A DNA stretch of 64,000 bases from Cephalopachus bancanus. Lineage: Eukaryota; Chordata; Mammalia; Primates; Tarsiidae. Each line of letters starts with the position of its first letter. The stretch's first letter is position 1. Below the pieces are notes generated by a model, which was not told the DNA's origin, ran no database searches, and saw nothing but the letters and a program-made list of their open reading frames with translations. The stretch spans positions 3,038,001 through 3,102,000 of the forward strand of contig JAPVLO010000122.1 in assembly GCA_027257055.1 (NCBI GenBank), in the 5' to 3' direction. Of the stretch, positions 32,184 through 43,451 are shown one piece after another. Made by a program: the position numbers and the translations under genes.

Positions 32184-32604
32184 AAACTTTGCCGCCCTTC
32201 CGCCGCGGCAGCCATCGGCAAGCAGCCGCCATGGCCCTGCGCTACCCCATGGCCGTGGGCCTCAACAGGGGCCACAAGGTGACCACGAACTTGAACAAGC
32301 CGAGGCACAGCCACCGCCGCGGGCGCCTGACCAAGCACACCAAGTTCGTGCGGGACATGATCCGGGAGGAGTGCGGCTTCGGCCCCTCTGAGCGGCGCGC
32401 CATGGAACCGCTCAAGGTCTCCAAGGACAAGCGGGCGCTCAAGTTCATCAAGAAACGGATGGGGACGCACATCCGCGCCAAGAGGAGGCACGAGGAGCTG
32501 AGCGACGTGCTGGCTGCCTTGAGGAAGGCGGCGGCCAAGAAGGACTGAACCCCCCCCCCCACCTCAATAAAGCCTTTGCGGAATCGAAAAAAACCAAACT
32601 TTGC
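32184..32604 (+). pseudogene. RPL36: RPL36 processed retrocopy with intact ORF (copy 1)
   Basis: An intronless copy of the mRNA for ribosomal protein eL36. ATG at 32231 and stop TGA at 32546-32548 give 105 codons, the normal family length: [20 protein letters not shown] to [13 protein letters not shown] 5' UTR of about 38 bases, AATAAA at 32566-32571 and a short A tract mark it as a processed mRNA. AAACTTTGC at 32184-32192 and 32596-32604 is the target-site duplication, and the left site has an L1-endonuclease-like TTAAAA context. No frameshift or stop is present, but I count about a dozen substitutions against human eL36 from memory, several in conserved positions. An upstream in-frame ATG at 32189 overlaps the target site and is not the native start. 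Expression is unknown. Confidence 0.9.
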
Positions 32605-32630
32605 TGGCCACTCAAAAATTCGTTTTAGAA

Positions 32631-32920
32631 GCCGGGCTCGGTGGCTCAGCCTGTAATCCCGCGCTTTGGGAGGCTGAGGTGAGTGGACTGCCTGAGCCCG
32701 CGAGTTCGAGACCTGCCTGGGCAACTTGGCGAGACCTCATCTCTACAATAAATCAAAAATTAGCCGGGCGTGGTAGCGCACCCCTGTAGTTCCAGCTACT
32801 CGGAAGGCTGAGGCGGAAGGATCGCCGGAGCCCAGCAGGTCGAGGCTGCGGTGCCCGGGAGCGGCCCCTGCACTCCAGTCTGGGTGACAGAGTGAGACTC
32901 CAACTCAAAATAAAATAAAA
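32631..32920 (+). mobile_element. Lineage-specific Alu, sense (copy 1)
   Basis: GCCGGGCTCGGTGGCTCAGCC to CTCCAACTCAAAATAAAATAAAA, flanked by AAAATTCGTTTTAGAA and AAAATTCATTTTAGAA. It lies just behind the RPL36 retrocopy. The counterpart is at 51053-51343. Confidence 0.94.
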
Positions 32921-33022
32921 TAAAATTCATTTTAGAAACAAGCCGAAGAATCCACGAGTTTTTCTGCCACACCCCACTCAGCATCAAGCAACAAAACCAA
33001 AAGATTGAAAAGGTTCGGGCTA

Positions 33023-33316
33023 GGCCGGGCTCGGTGGCTCAGCCTGTAATCCCGCGCCTTTGGGAGGCTGAGGTGAGTGGATTTCCTGAGCCCGCGGGTT
33101 CGAGACCCGCCTGGGCAGCGAGACCTCATCTCTACCATAAATCAAAAAATCAGCCGGGTGTGGTAGCGCGCGCCTGTAGTTCCAGCTACTCGGAAGACTG
33201 AGGCGGAAGGATCACCGGAGCCCAGCGGGTCGAGGCTGCGGTGGCCGGAAGCGGCCACTGCACTCCAGTCTGGGCGACAGAGTGAGACTCCAACTAAAAA
33301 AAAAAAAAAAAAAAAA
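33023..33316 (+). mobile_element. Lineage-specific Alu, sense, young-looking (copy 1)
   Basis: GGCCGGGCTCGGTGGCTCAGCC to a poly(A) of about 19, flanked by GAAAAGGTTCGGGCTA. It has intact CpG sites, the CCCGCGGGTTCGAGACCCGC hairpin and the short left arm (GGGCAGCGAGACC). The counterpart is at 51446-51738. Confidence 0.95.
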
Positions 33317-33523
33317 GAAAAGGTTCGGGCTATTTCAAAGAGAAGCTTTTTGTAACTTGACATTTCCTTTCTCAACGGCAACTATTCAGTTTTCCTTTGC
33401 CTGTTCTCACCACAAACAACTCAAGTATCCCTGCTAGAAAACAAACATAAATGAATAAAACTCCTAAGCTATTGTGGTATATATCTGTGGATTGGCTTGC
33501 TCAATCTCTATTCCACCCTTTTT

Positions 33524-33781
33524 CTTTCTTTTTTTTCTGAGTTGGAGTCTCACTCTGTCATCCAGGCTGGAGTGCAGTGGCAAGCGCCAGTTACCACAGC
33601 CTTGAACTAGGACTACAGGCATGTATTACCATGCCCAGCTAATTTTTTATTACTATTTTTTTTTGTAAAGACAAGGTCTCACTATGTTGCCTAAGTTGGT
33701 CTCAAACTCCTGAGCTCCAGCAATCCTCCCACCTTGGCCTTCCAAAGTTCTGGGACTATAGTTATGAGCTACCGCACCTGT
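33524..33781 (-). mobile_element. Alu, antisense, internally deleted (copy 1)
   Basis: GAGTTGGAGTCTCACTCTGTCATCC to TATGAGCTACCGCACCTGTC. Part of the right arm is missing between TTGAAC and TAGGACTACAGG. The counterpart is at 51947-52204. Confidence 0.88.
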
Positions 33782-34445
33782 CTTATTTCACCTTTTTTCT
33801 AGTTGGAAGTGCTGGAAAGTTAAAAATACCCTTTCAGACTCCCTTGCAGCTAGGGTTGTGCATATAAATCTAATTCTATGAATTGCATCATTTCACTTGA
33901 GATCTGAAAGGTGAGTGCATAGTGGCTTTTGCTTCTAGCAAGTATGGTATGGAGACCCAAGGTTCAGTGTTGAGCTTCTTTTAGTTTTCTGAGAAGCAGA
34001 GAAGGATTGTGACGTCTTGATTCTTCTATTTTCCTGACCTTGGATTGTAGCTACAAGCATTTGTCTTCAACTCTATTTGACTGCCTCAGAGATCCCCAGA
34101 GGCCCAGCCTAAAGGACCACTTCAGTCTGTTTTTTATACATACAATCCCCTAAATTAAATTCCTTCATATTAATAATATCTAGAGTGGTTTCTATTTGAT
34201 CCACCCAAAGAAAATGCTATAAGATCTAAGAAACTGAAAAAAATATGTAGAGAAGGTAGCTACCTTTTTCCAGCTAATGCTGGACTCAAAGTACCATTAC
34301 CGCTTTTAAGATCAGCTTGATTCTCTAAGATATGTCCAATAAACTCATGTCACAGTGAATTCTCTTTTTTCCTTTTTCTAAATCTCCAAGAGAGGGTAAA
34401 AATGTCTGTGTACATTAGTTGACTAAAAAAATGCAGAAATAAATG

Positions 34446-34610
34446 AAAGTAACTGGGTGTGGTGGTACTGTACACCCACAGTCCCATCTACTGGGGAGGC
34501 TGAGGCAGGAGGATCACTTTAGCCCAGGAGTTTGAGGCTGCAGTGAGCTATGATCACACCACTGCACTCCAGCCTGGATGACAAAGAGAGACTCTCTCTC
34601 TAAACATAAA
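34446..34610 (+). mobile_element. Alu right-arm fragment (copy 1)
   Basis: CTGGGTGTGGTGGTACTGTAC to GACAAAGAGAGACTCTCTCTC. Only the right monomer is present. The counterpart is at 52869-53033. Confidence 0.85.
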
Positions 34611-35420
34611 TAAATAAATGAAAATGATGGGGTTCAGGACACACTACCCCAAAACATGACTATAGGAGACCAGAATATATCACCCTAAATATGCCTCTTT
34701 AGCCAAAGGATTATTTTGAACTGATTATTTTGGGAAAACAGACACAAGATAAGCTCTAAACACAAAGGAGAAATTACCCTTTTGTAAGAAAAATTATATA
34801 TCTAAAAAGGACACCTCCATTTGTAAGGGTAGTTCCTTCTGTGCATCAGGAAGAGAAAGACTCTAAAATCACTAGAAACTCATCCATGGAGAGGGCATCA
34901 GCTGAAATCTGTATGGCCTGTCTGCTCTTGTTTACTCTGATTTTCCTGGTTACCTTGTCATGACTGGATCTCTCCCACACCCTTTATTTTTTATCAGGGT
35001 ATTTAATTTGAAATCAAAGCCATCTCTTTGAGATTTACTCTAGAGATTTACTCATTTCTCCAGGTTATTTTCCATGTACACATGAGATACATGTGTTAAT
35101 AAACTTCTATTTGTTTTTCTCTTGTTAACCTTCATTTGTTACAGGAGTCCATCCCAACTAAGAATTCCCAACATAAGAAACAATCGGGAAATGAGGGACT
35201 AGCATTAGAGAAAAATGTAAAGAATCCTTATTCTTCAAGTTTGAGAAAATATCACATTCTGTGGATGAAATATGTTATTAAATCCCAATAATGAATTCCA
35301 GCAAAATTTAAAAATCTTTAGTTTGTTGAAATTTGTAAGTAAAAATACAATCTAAGGAAGAGTGTGCAGAATATCAAAATGGGTAATGAACATGTGTGAT
35401 TTTTACCTGTCTAGCATCCT

Positions 35421-35423
<3 letters not shown>

Positions 35424-35471
<48 letters not shown>
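35424..35471. repeat. (TG)n microsatellite, right end of copy 1
   Basis: About 48 bases of pure TG. The counterpart at 53847-53892 is slightly shorter. Confidence 0.95.
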
Positions 35472-35472
<1 letters not shown>

Positions 35473-36076
35473 TGCCTCTCCACCTATTACCAGTTTTCAG
35501 GAGTGGAAACATGACCCACGCCTGTCCAAGCAGAGTCTCCCTGGGGCTTTTCTAGAACAATTAGCACAGAGGTGCACACTACTGAGACTTTGCTCAGCTA
35601 GAACTACGGAAGCCTGGTGCTACTCTGTCCATCTCTATGTTATGAGAAAATCTGACACTATGAAAAGAAGAGCTGAAATATGAAGAGGAGGGAAGAGGAG
35701 GGTACACTCCGATGCTTTGGATCTACCATACCTGAAGACTTTCTAGTAACACAAGACAAAATAGTCTCTTTTTATTTAAGGAAGTTCGAGCTGGGCTTTT
35801 TGTACTTGAGTCTGGAGTCTGTAAGAGCCTGGCAAATACAAAGTAAAATCTGTCAACGCCGTTGCATCTCTGGAAGGATTATCAAGATAAATATTTGGTT
35901 ATTCTGGATTCCCTCTCCTTATGTGGTTTACCCAGTGGGTTTCTCCAGTGTTTCTCCATGTCTTCAGCATACTCTGCTTCCTGCCTCACAAAAAAGTTGT
36001 AATTATCATGTAAGAATAATCCTTAAATTATAGAAGGATTATATTCATTTCTTGCCTAGATGTTGTCTTATTTATT

Positions 36077-36370
36077 TATTTATTTATTTTTTTGAGTTGG
36101 AGTCTCACTCTGTCGCCCAGGCTGGAGTGCAGTGGCTGCTCCCGGCCACCGCAGCCTCGACCTGCTGGGCTCCGGCGATCCTTCCACCTCAGCCTTCCAA
36201 GTAGCTGGAACTACAGGCGCGCGCTACCACGCCCGGCTAATTTTTTATTTATTGTAGAGATGAGGTCTCACCAGGTTGCCCAGGCGGGTCTCGAACCCGC
36301 GGGCTCAGGCAATCCACTCACCTCAGCCTCCCAAAGGCGCGGGATTACAGGCTGAGCCACCGAGCCCGGC
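36077..36370 (-). mobile_element. Chimeric Alu at the duplication junction
   Basis: Left flank and tail (GTCTTATTTATT at 36065-36076, (TTTA)n, seven T before GAGTTGG) match the Alu at 54508. From 36116 (C in TGTCGCCC) the body and the right flank (AATCTGAGATAATTT at 36372-36386) match the Alu at 17672. The two flanking sequences are therefore not a target-site duplication of each other. The switch lies in the shared tract between the seven-T run and 36115, about 22-28 bases. Confidence 0.95.
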
Positions 36371-36571
36371 TAATCTGAGATAATTTATCTGTTGTCTTCT
36401 AGACATGTAATTGAAGCCTAATATCTGCTCTTCACAAAACTCCTCCTGGCATAGGATTTTAGTCAGTTTTACCTCTGATGTTTACCTCAGCCTGTAGGTT
36501 CCTCTGACAAACATGGCCAGCAAATATAGGAGATGCCCCGAACATTATTTTGATTTAAAAATTAAATTTGA

Positions 36572-36862
36572 GGCCGGGCTTAGTGGCTCAAGCCTGTAAT
36601 CCCAGCACTTTGGGAGGCCAACACAAGAGGATTGCCTGAGCCCAGGGGTTCTAGACCAGCCTGGACAACTTGGTGAGACCTTATCTCTACAATAAATCAA
36701 AAAATTAGCCAGGTGTGGTGGTGCGCACCTGTGGTTCCAGCTACTTGGTAGGCTGAGGTGGAAGGATCACCTGAGCCCAGCAGGTCGAGGCTGCAGTGGC
36801 CATGAGTATGCCAGTGTACTTCAGCCTGGGGGATTGGGTGAGACTCTAACTCAAAAAATAGA
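36572..36862 (+). mobile_element. Alu, sense (copy 2)
   Basis: Counterpart of 18171-18460, starting GGCCGGGCTTAGTGGC. Confidence 0.9.
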
Positions 36863-37099
36863 AATAAATAAAAATTAAATGTTGGCGTTTCATATTTAAG
36901 AATGATATTGTGTTTTCTGTAAGAAGTCACAAGGATATTCTTTTTTCAGAGTCTTATTGGCAGCCCTCAATGAGTGAGACAGCAGTGGGTTGAGAGTTAA
37001 GGAAACCAAGCCATGTATAATCTTGTGCAAATCATTCCACCTTTCTGGAGCTGCTGTTTGTCTCATCTGTTTAATAAGTGGATTGAACTAAATGACTTA

Positions 37100-37100
<1 letters not shown>

Positions 37101-37149
<49 letters not shown>
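37101..37149. repeat. (TG)n microsatellite, copy 2
   Basis: Pure TG run, a few units longer than its counterpart at 18699-18740. Confidence 0.95.
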
Positions 37150-37537
37150 GAAGCTCTAAAATATGCAGATTGTCAGAGGGACTTAGAATAATCAGATAGC
37201 TTATACAACATTAAAGGAAAATCTTTTTTATTATTTTATACTTTTCTTTCTTCAACTAAATTTTTTTTGCTTTTATATGTTATAGGATTTTAGGTTCAGA
37301 AAGTATTCTAGTTCAGTGGCCCTTAAATTGAGTTTTATACATCCATGGTCAGTAGCAAAGTTAAACTAGGCAGATGGGGATCCCCACTTCAATCAGAGCA
37401 GTTCAAATTTTATCTGTTTTAAAATTCAAGATTCTGCACAGTATTTTGTTTGGAGGTAAAAAAAAAAAAGCACCCCGAGCTGGTCCAATCACCTTTATTT
37501 TACCAATAAAGATGCTCATGCCCAGGAATATTAAGAA

Positions 37538-37846
37538 TGTTGCCACAACTTGAATGGATTTAGAGTCTATAATACTAAGTGATTTATCACAGAAACAAAT
37601 AACTGAGTACCACATGTTCTCACTCATAAGCAGACCCTGAACATTTACCTTTATACTATAAGAAAGGAATTGGCAGCAGGAAACTGCCCGAGGAGGGGAG
37701 GGGGTTGCACATAACAATAAGGGCACTTAATCTCAAACCAGGCAAAGTGGGGACCAAAGGTAGTCCCAAACTTTACCTGTATGATGACCACTTACATGCC
37801 TAATTATGAATTGTACCCCACATCTTTATAAAAAAAAAAAAAAAAA
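37538..37846 (+). mobile_element. 5'-truncated L1 3' end (copy 2)
   Basis: Counterpart of 19141-19442 with the same AAGAATGTTGCCA flanks and a shorter poly(A). Confidence 0.82.
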
Positions 37847-39025
37847 GAATGTTGCCAAGTTGGAGGCAGGACTCTTGGTTTCTGGTTCATTCTTTCCACT
37901 CTACTTACTAGCACATATTACTGAAAGTTGGCTAGGTGTATTCACTATGTATTAAGTTACATTGAGAGTCACAAATCAATATAAGGATGAAGAGTCTAGA
38001 TTAACACTGCCTAATGAAATCTTCTGCAATGATGGAAATGTTCTGGAGCTGCACTGTCCAAAATGGTAGCCATTATTCACATGTGCCTATTGAGCACTTG
38101 AAATGCAGCCAGTGTGATTAATTTTAAATGTAATGTCATTTAAATAGTCTCATGGAACTAGTAGCTGCCATACTGTACATAGCAAATCTAGATTTTTATC
38201 ATGAGTTGCCAGAGTAGAAAGCAGAATTTTCCGAGAGAGATTTGACCAAGTTATATTTTATAAAAGGCAGTTCCATGGCCTTATGAACTAGATACAAGTA
38301 CATAGGAAAAGTTCTCTATTGTCGAATGAAGGAAACTATAGTAGAAAGTCGAATTATACGTTTATACTCATTTAAAGTGACCTAACCTGAGGAGCATGGG
38401 GTCCCTACCATTTAAGGGTCACATGGTGGTTCAGAATTTGGGAAAATGACAGCAATCATTCTTTCACGATAGTGTATTCGAATCTGTATTGTGACTCACC
38501 CCACAGATCCAAAGGCCTCAAGTTGATGGTACTTGTTCCATAAAATGTACTGTAAAAGGCAGAAAAATACTCACCGTTTATCTATATTTTATTTGGATTT
38601 GTGCTAACTTTTACTTAGAGAATTTATTTTCCAACCTTTGTCTCAATAAACTGCAGAAGTCAACCTTTTGCCTCTTGGAGTTCGTATTCTGCTGCCAGAA
38701 GAAACCACCCAAAGCTGTAATCAGATGTGTGATACATTTTCCTTTTCAGAATGATTTTTGTCCTTAGCGTTTCTGTTACAAATAGAAAAATCAATTAGCT
38801 GACTAGCATCATTTACATAAATATTTGATCAGAGACCCATGGTGATAGAGTGTGTTGAATGTCACAATGGAACATACTACAGTGGCTGTTCACTTTTGGT
38901 TGGTCAAAAGTGGTCTCTTTGTAAACAAGCAGTAAATGGAAAGCAGGTTAAAATCTGAGATGTTCTGTTCTTTAGCTCTGATACACAAAACTGTAAAATT
39001 GACTAAATACCTTGCTTCCTTGTAG

Positions 39026-39155
39026 TGTGGTTTCTTCAAGAGAAATAAGAAAAATCATTATGATGCCACATATCACAAGGCTGAGATCCATGCTCAGCCG
39101 TCTGATAAAGAGAGGCTTACTTCTGATGCGTAGTATTGATCTACTTCTGTAATTG
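39026..39155 (+). CDS. ITGA6: ITGA6 exon A2 (duplicated alpha-6A tail exon)
   Basis: Second copy of the 130-bp alpha-6A exon, sequence identical by eye to 20624-20753, with the same acceptor (CCTTGTAG) and donor (GTAATTG). It encodes CGFFKRNKKNHYDATYHKAE to SDA with stop TAG at 39131-39133. Nothing disables it. To be used it needs transcription through the copy 1 poly(A) signals and skipping of A1 and B1. The GCATG motifs are kept at 39600-39605 and 39734-39738. Confidence 0.88.
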
Positions 39156-41253
39156 GTAATTGATCAATGTTTTTTTTTAATTGCTAGCTGTGGGACTTGC
39201 TATGGTTGTGGTGGCTAACTTTAAGAGCAACCGCTTGCTATGTGTGTCCCATTAACAGTTGTTTCCAAATGTCCACAATGGCTTGCCTTGCTTGGATGTT
39301 ATTGTATTTATTTTACTTGAAGCTCATGGTTTGTTTGTTTTTAAATGCACAAAGAATCTTCTGTTGCAGGTGAGTTGTTTTGTGTTATTGTCGAACATCA
39401 CCCATAGCAATGAAGAAAATGGCAATCTTGTACATACAGAAGGAGGCTTTAGACCTCCACAGTAGCCTGGCTTGCCATGTGTCGATCCAGTATATAGTAT
39501 CCCACTCGGAAGTTCAAAGATGCATAAGAAATCATTTCCGGTTTCTTGTTCATTTTGGTATTTCCCACAGAAGCTGTGCTGACTGCCTTATTAACCTGTT
39601 GCATGTTGGAAATATAGTTTCTCTTGATGAGGCGGCTTCCTGACTGTCATCTTTTTGTTCTCCTTGCTAATAAGTGATGGGGAAGGCTTGCAATGCTTTT
39701 TACTGTTGTGCAGAAATCATTTTAGCTGGCTTAGCATGCAACTTCCATTTCCTGTGTGTCTCCTACGGGTCAAAGACCATTACAACAAACTATGAGTATC
39801 AGCATGATGGGCTTTATGACCAACTTCAGAAGATAATCCTCTATCAAAGTTACCTTTAATACACAAAATTCTATTACAAAAAATGCCCTAAGTAGTTTAT
39901 AATTCACTATGTTGTAATGGAGTTTGACCATGTTTCATGTTCCTAGAGAGCTTATTCAACCTTGGGTCTCAGTTGATTTTAAATTCATGTTTTGCTTCTC
40001 TTATTTGTAAATCTGTGGAAACAGGAATTGCTGGGGATTCCTTTTTCCATTTACATGGGCATGAGAGGACAGAATTACTCCTATAATCACTTTCCATGGC
40101 ACTGTCACGATGAATTCCAACATTGCCATTTCTGTTTTCCATGTCACCCTTAATTTATTTCTTTGTTTAAATGGGGCAAGCAGCAGCCATATTTTGCAAT
40201 AGATTGGTACTTTGGCTTTTTTGCACAGAATAATAAATGTGTCCACATAGAAATGACCTAGAACAAACTTCTTGGTCTATTTTGCCAGTTGATTTACTAA
40301 AAACTATGCATTCAATTTTATCTTGCACCACAGCGTAAGTGTTCTGTTCCTGTTGATGTCACGTAATAAACATATTAATTGACCATTCTAAGTATCATTC
40401 TCATTCTTCTAAGCTGCATACATATTTTATTCATTTAAAAAATTTAATATGATTCAAAAGTTTTAGACATTCCCAATAAAAATATACTTTGGGTCAAATT
40501 GAATTTTTTTTTAAATGAAGAAAATATATTCATCAATAATCTAAATATAAATATTCTCTTTTTGCAAAAAAAAAAATTAGGGAGTGTTCTGTGGTACATG
40601 ATTGCTTTTATTGCAAAGCACAGTTTCTATGTGATTCATTAATTAAACAGCTTAATTGGAAGCACAAAAGCAAATCCAGGCAACATAAATTACCTCCTAG
40701 CCGATGAGAGATGTGACATGTGTGTGTACTAGAGCCTTAGAGGAGAGAAGATTCTTAAATTGACCTATTGGTACATAGGCATATCCAAATAGTAGTAATT
40801 TGTAAAATATCTGTGACCTGATTTCTATTTTATTAGCGGGAGAAGGGCATGAAAGAATCTTTGGTTTTATGCCTTTAAAAACATTTTCTGAAAGTTATGT
40901 TCTAATAACTGAAAATTAGATCTTTTACATATTGCAACGATTTTTTAAATGGAAATACTGTTTCATAAACTCTTAGATTGTTAGTGAAGAGGGAGCTTAC
41001 ATCGTTAAAACATAAAGACAAGGTGAAAATGGACTTTTCTTCCAGTTTTGCAGTTGATTGTCTCTTCAGTTGATCCCCATTGGCTGTTCTTTATTTTCAA
41101 CCTACTGATTCTTTCTTAAAAGAAAACCATGTCTTTTTCTCTTAGTCCAAAGGTAGACATAGCTGAACAGAAAGCTTAGACATTCCTATTTAGTGCACTT
41201 GCTTTTCTTGAGATTAATTCATTTGTTCCTGTTTCTCTTTCTCCTTTCTCCAG
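39156..41253 (+). other. ITGA6: Intron between exons A2 and B2
   Basis: Duplicate of 20754-22851 with a few single-base differences (e.g. AATGGCAAT versus AATAGCAAT near 39419). No new feature is seen. Confidence 0.75.
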
Positions 41254-41415
41254 TGTGGATTCTTTAAACGCTCTAGGTACGATGATAGTGTTCCCCGATA
41301 CCATGCTGTAAGGATCCGGAAAGAAGAGCGAGAGATCAAAGATGAAAAATATAATGATAACCTTGAAAAAAAACAGTGGATCACAAAGTGGAATGAAAAT
41401 GAAAGCTACTCATAG
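41254..41415 (+). CDS. ITGA6: ITGA6 exon B2 coding part (duplicated alpha-6B tail exon)
   Basis: Duplicate of exon B1 with the same acceptor and an identical coding sequence by eye: CGFFKRSRYDDSVPRYHAVR to NENESYS, stop TAG at 41413-41415. It could be joined in frame to exon 24 from the same splice phase. Whether it is ever used cannot be seen from sequence. Confidence 0.88.
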   Translation, partial: CGFFKRSRYDDSVPRYHAVRIRKEEREIKDEKYNDNLEKKQWITKWNENESYS

Positions 41416-42607
41416 GAGGGCCAAAAATAATTTTCACAGTACCCAAACTGCTTTTATTTTTCCAACTCAAGAAATTCAGGTGGATTCAAAAGCCTGTCCA
41501 GTACCGAGGACATATTTCAGAAGTGACTACACACAGTACGAACCTACAGTTTTAACTGTGGATATTGTTACGTAGCCTAAGGCTCCTGTTTTGCACAGCC
41601 AAATTTTAAACTGTTGGAATGGACTTTTCTTTAACTGCCTAATTTAACTTTCCGGGTTGCCTTTGTTTTTGGTGTGGCTGACTTACACGTGCTGGGGAAG
41701 GGCCTGTCCAGTTGCACTCAGACGACATCCTCCCAGTAGTGTAGCTGGAGGAAGGCACCCACAGTCACCCATACTAACAGAGCGGCCGTCCTAACCTCAG
41801 CACTGCCGCGGCAAACATCCTTGGAGTTCACTGACCCGCATCACGGGACTATGCCATCAGGGTAGTTGTGTTTCAATTGAAAGTGCTGTCTTATGTGAAA
41901 CGTGCAATAGGAGGTGATGTTGCCATCCTGCCATCTTTTTCCGTTTCCTAGATGTGTGAATACTTGCTCATGCCAAATGCATACAGGTTTCATTCTCCCT
42001 TTCACTAAAACACACAGGGACAGCAGACTGGAATGCTACTTATACTTACTTGTATATGATATTTATTTTTTCTTTTTTTACAAACCATTTTGCTATTGAC
42101 TAACAAGGCCAAAGATTCTCCAGTGTATTCTTCAGGTTCGTTTAAGCAATCGGAATTCGAATATGAGAGGTCGTCAGTTTGTTCTAAATTATTTACTGCA
42201 AAAAGGAAATAATAAATCTTTATAAATATTCCAGAGAGTTGTTTTCATAATTTATCTGTAAATTATAACATCTCCTGCATGGCAGACACCCCCACCCCCA
42301 CCCCCTGCAACCCAAAAAGTTTAAGAAATAGGATTAACTATAAGATGTTTAATTATTTCAGGCATTGGATATTTTTTAGTTGAGAGCCCAGTGTGATTAT
42401 TTCTGAATTTTGTGCTATAACTTGCAGGAGAAAATGTGCTATAACTTTTCTTGGAGAAAATGGGTTTGTTCATTGATCTCTAGTGCAGTTTACTCACTGC
42501 TGCAAATACTGTATATTTAGGACTTGAAAGGAATGGTGAGTGCCTATGGTGGATCCAAACTGATCCAGTGTAAGACTACTGAATGAATATCTACTACCAA
42601 AATGGTG

Positions 42608-42908
42608 ACTTTTTTTTTTTTTTTTTTTTTTAGTTGGAGTCTCACTCTGTCGCCCAGACTAGAGTACAATGGCTGCTCCCGGCAACCGCAGCCTCGACCT
42701 GCTGGGCTCCGGCGATTCTTCCGCCTCAGCCTTCCAAGTAGCTGGAACTACAAGCACGTGCTACCACGCCCGGCTAGTTTTTGATTTATTGTAGAGATGA
42801 GGTCTCACCAAGTTGCCCAGGCAGGTCTTGAACCCATGGGCTCAGGCAATCCACTCACCTCAGCCTCCCAAAGGCGTGGGGATTACAGGCTGAGCCACTG
42901 AGCTCGGC
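42608..42908 (-). mobile_element. Alu in 3' UTR (copy 2, first of pair)
   Basis: Counterpart of 24206-24505, with a longer poly(T) and the base A instead of G at the start of AGTTGGAG. Confidence 0.92.
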
Positions 42909-42912
42909 TTTT

Positions 42913-43215
42913 TGTTTTTTTTTTTTTTGGAGTTGGAGTCTCACTCTCTTGCCCAGGCTGGAGTGCAGTGGCACGCTCACAGCCACGCCACCATAGCCTC
43001 GACCTGCTGGGCTCAGGTGAGCCTTCCACCTCAGCCTTCCAAGTAGCTGGAACCACAGGCATGCGCCACATGCTCGGCTAATTTTTTGGTTTATTGTAGA
43101 GACAAGGTCTTGCCATGTTGCTCAGGCTGGTCTCGAACACCTGAGCTCAGACAATCCTCTCACCTCCACCTCCCAAAATGCTGGGATTATAGGCATGAGC
43201 CACCATAACCAGTCA
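42913..43215 (-). mobile_element. Alu in 3' UTR (copy 2, second of pair, full length)
   Basis: Counterpart of 24510-24793 but with the undeleted linker region (43061-43078), showing that copy 1 carries the deletion. Confidence 0.92.
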
Positions 43216-43451
43216 AAACAGTGATTCTATCAGGTAGAACATTATAACTTTTAAGTTTTTAAATGTTATTGGAGCCATTTGATCAGTAAGTTGATGTTCT
43301 ATTTTTCGTTTTGTTTTCTCCCCTATCTATATTTCCAGAATTACTTTGGGACTAATTTAACAACTTTAAATTGTTTTTTAATTGGAAAAATGATGGAAGG
43401 GAGGGGACAATTATTACTCTATACATAAAGATTGAGTAGATATGAAAGCTG

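Larger units (their letters stand above)
33317..36064 (+). other. Unassigned flank, copy 1 right end
   Basis: No gene is seen. It holds a deleted antisense Alu (33524-33781), an Alu right-arm piece (34446-34610) and a (TG)n run at 35424-35471. The ORFs at 35423-36033 start in the TG repeat or lack any recognisable protein. Confidence 0.75.
17713..36115 (+). repeat. Tandem segmental duplication, copy 1 (about 18.4 kb)
   Basis: The sequence reappears in direct orientation at 36116-54537, an offset of 18402-18423 bases. By eye the copies differ only by scattered single bases, simple-repeat lengths and a few indels. It contains exon A1, exon B1, the ITGA6 3' UTR and poly(A) signals, the downstream flank and an RPL36 retrocopy. 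The ends are inside Alus: the left edge in the Alu at 17672 and the right edge in the first bases of the hybrid Alu. Confidence 0.95.

Noticed and set aside
32189..32230. Upstream in-frame ATG giving a 119-residue RPL36
   Set aside because: The extra codons come from the target site and the 5' UTR; the family starts [10 protein letters not shown] at 32231.
32036..32724. Long minus-strand ORFs opposite RPL36 (also 50459-51037, 192 codons)
   Set aside because: They are antisense shadows of a GC-rich ORF and have no protein resemblance.
35423..35683. ORF beginning with a Cys-Val repeat
   Set aside because: It is the translation of the (TG)n microsatellite.
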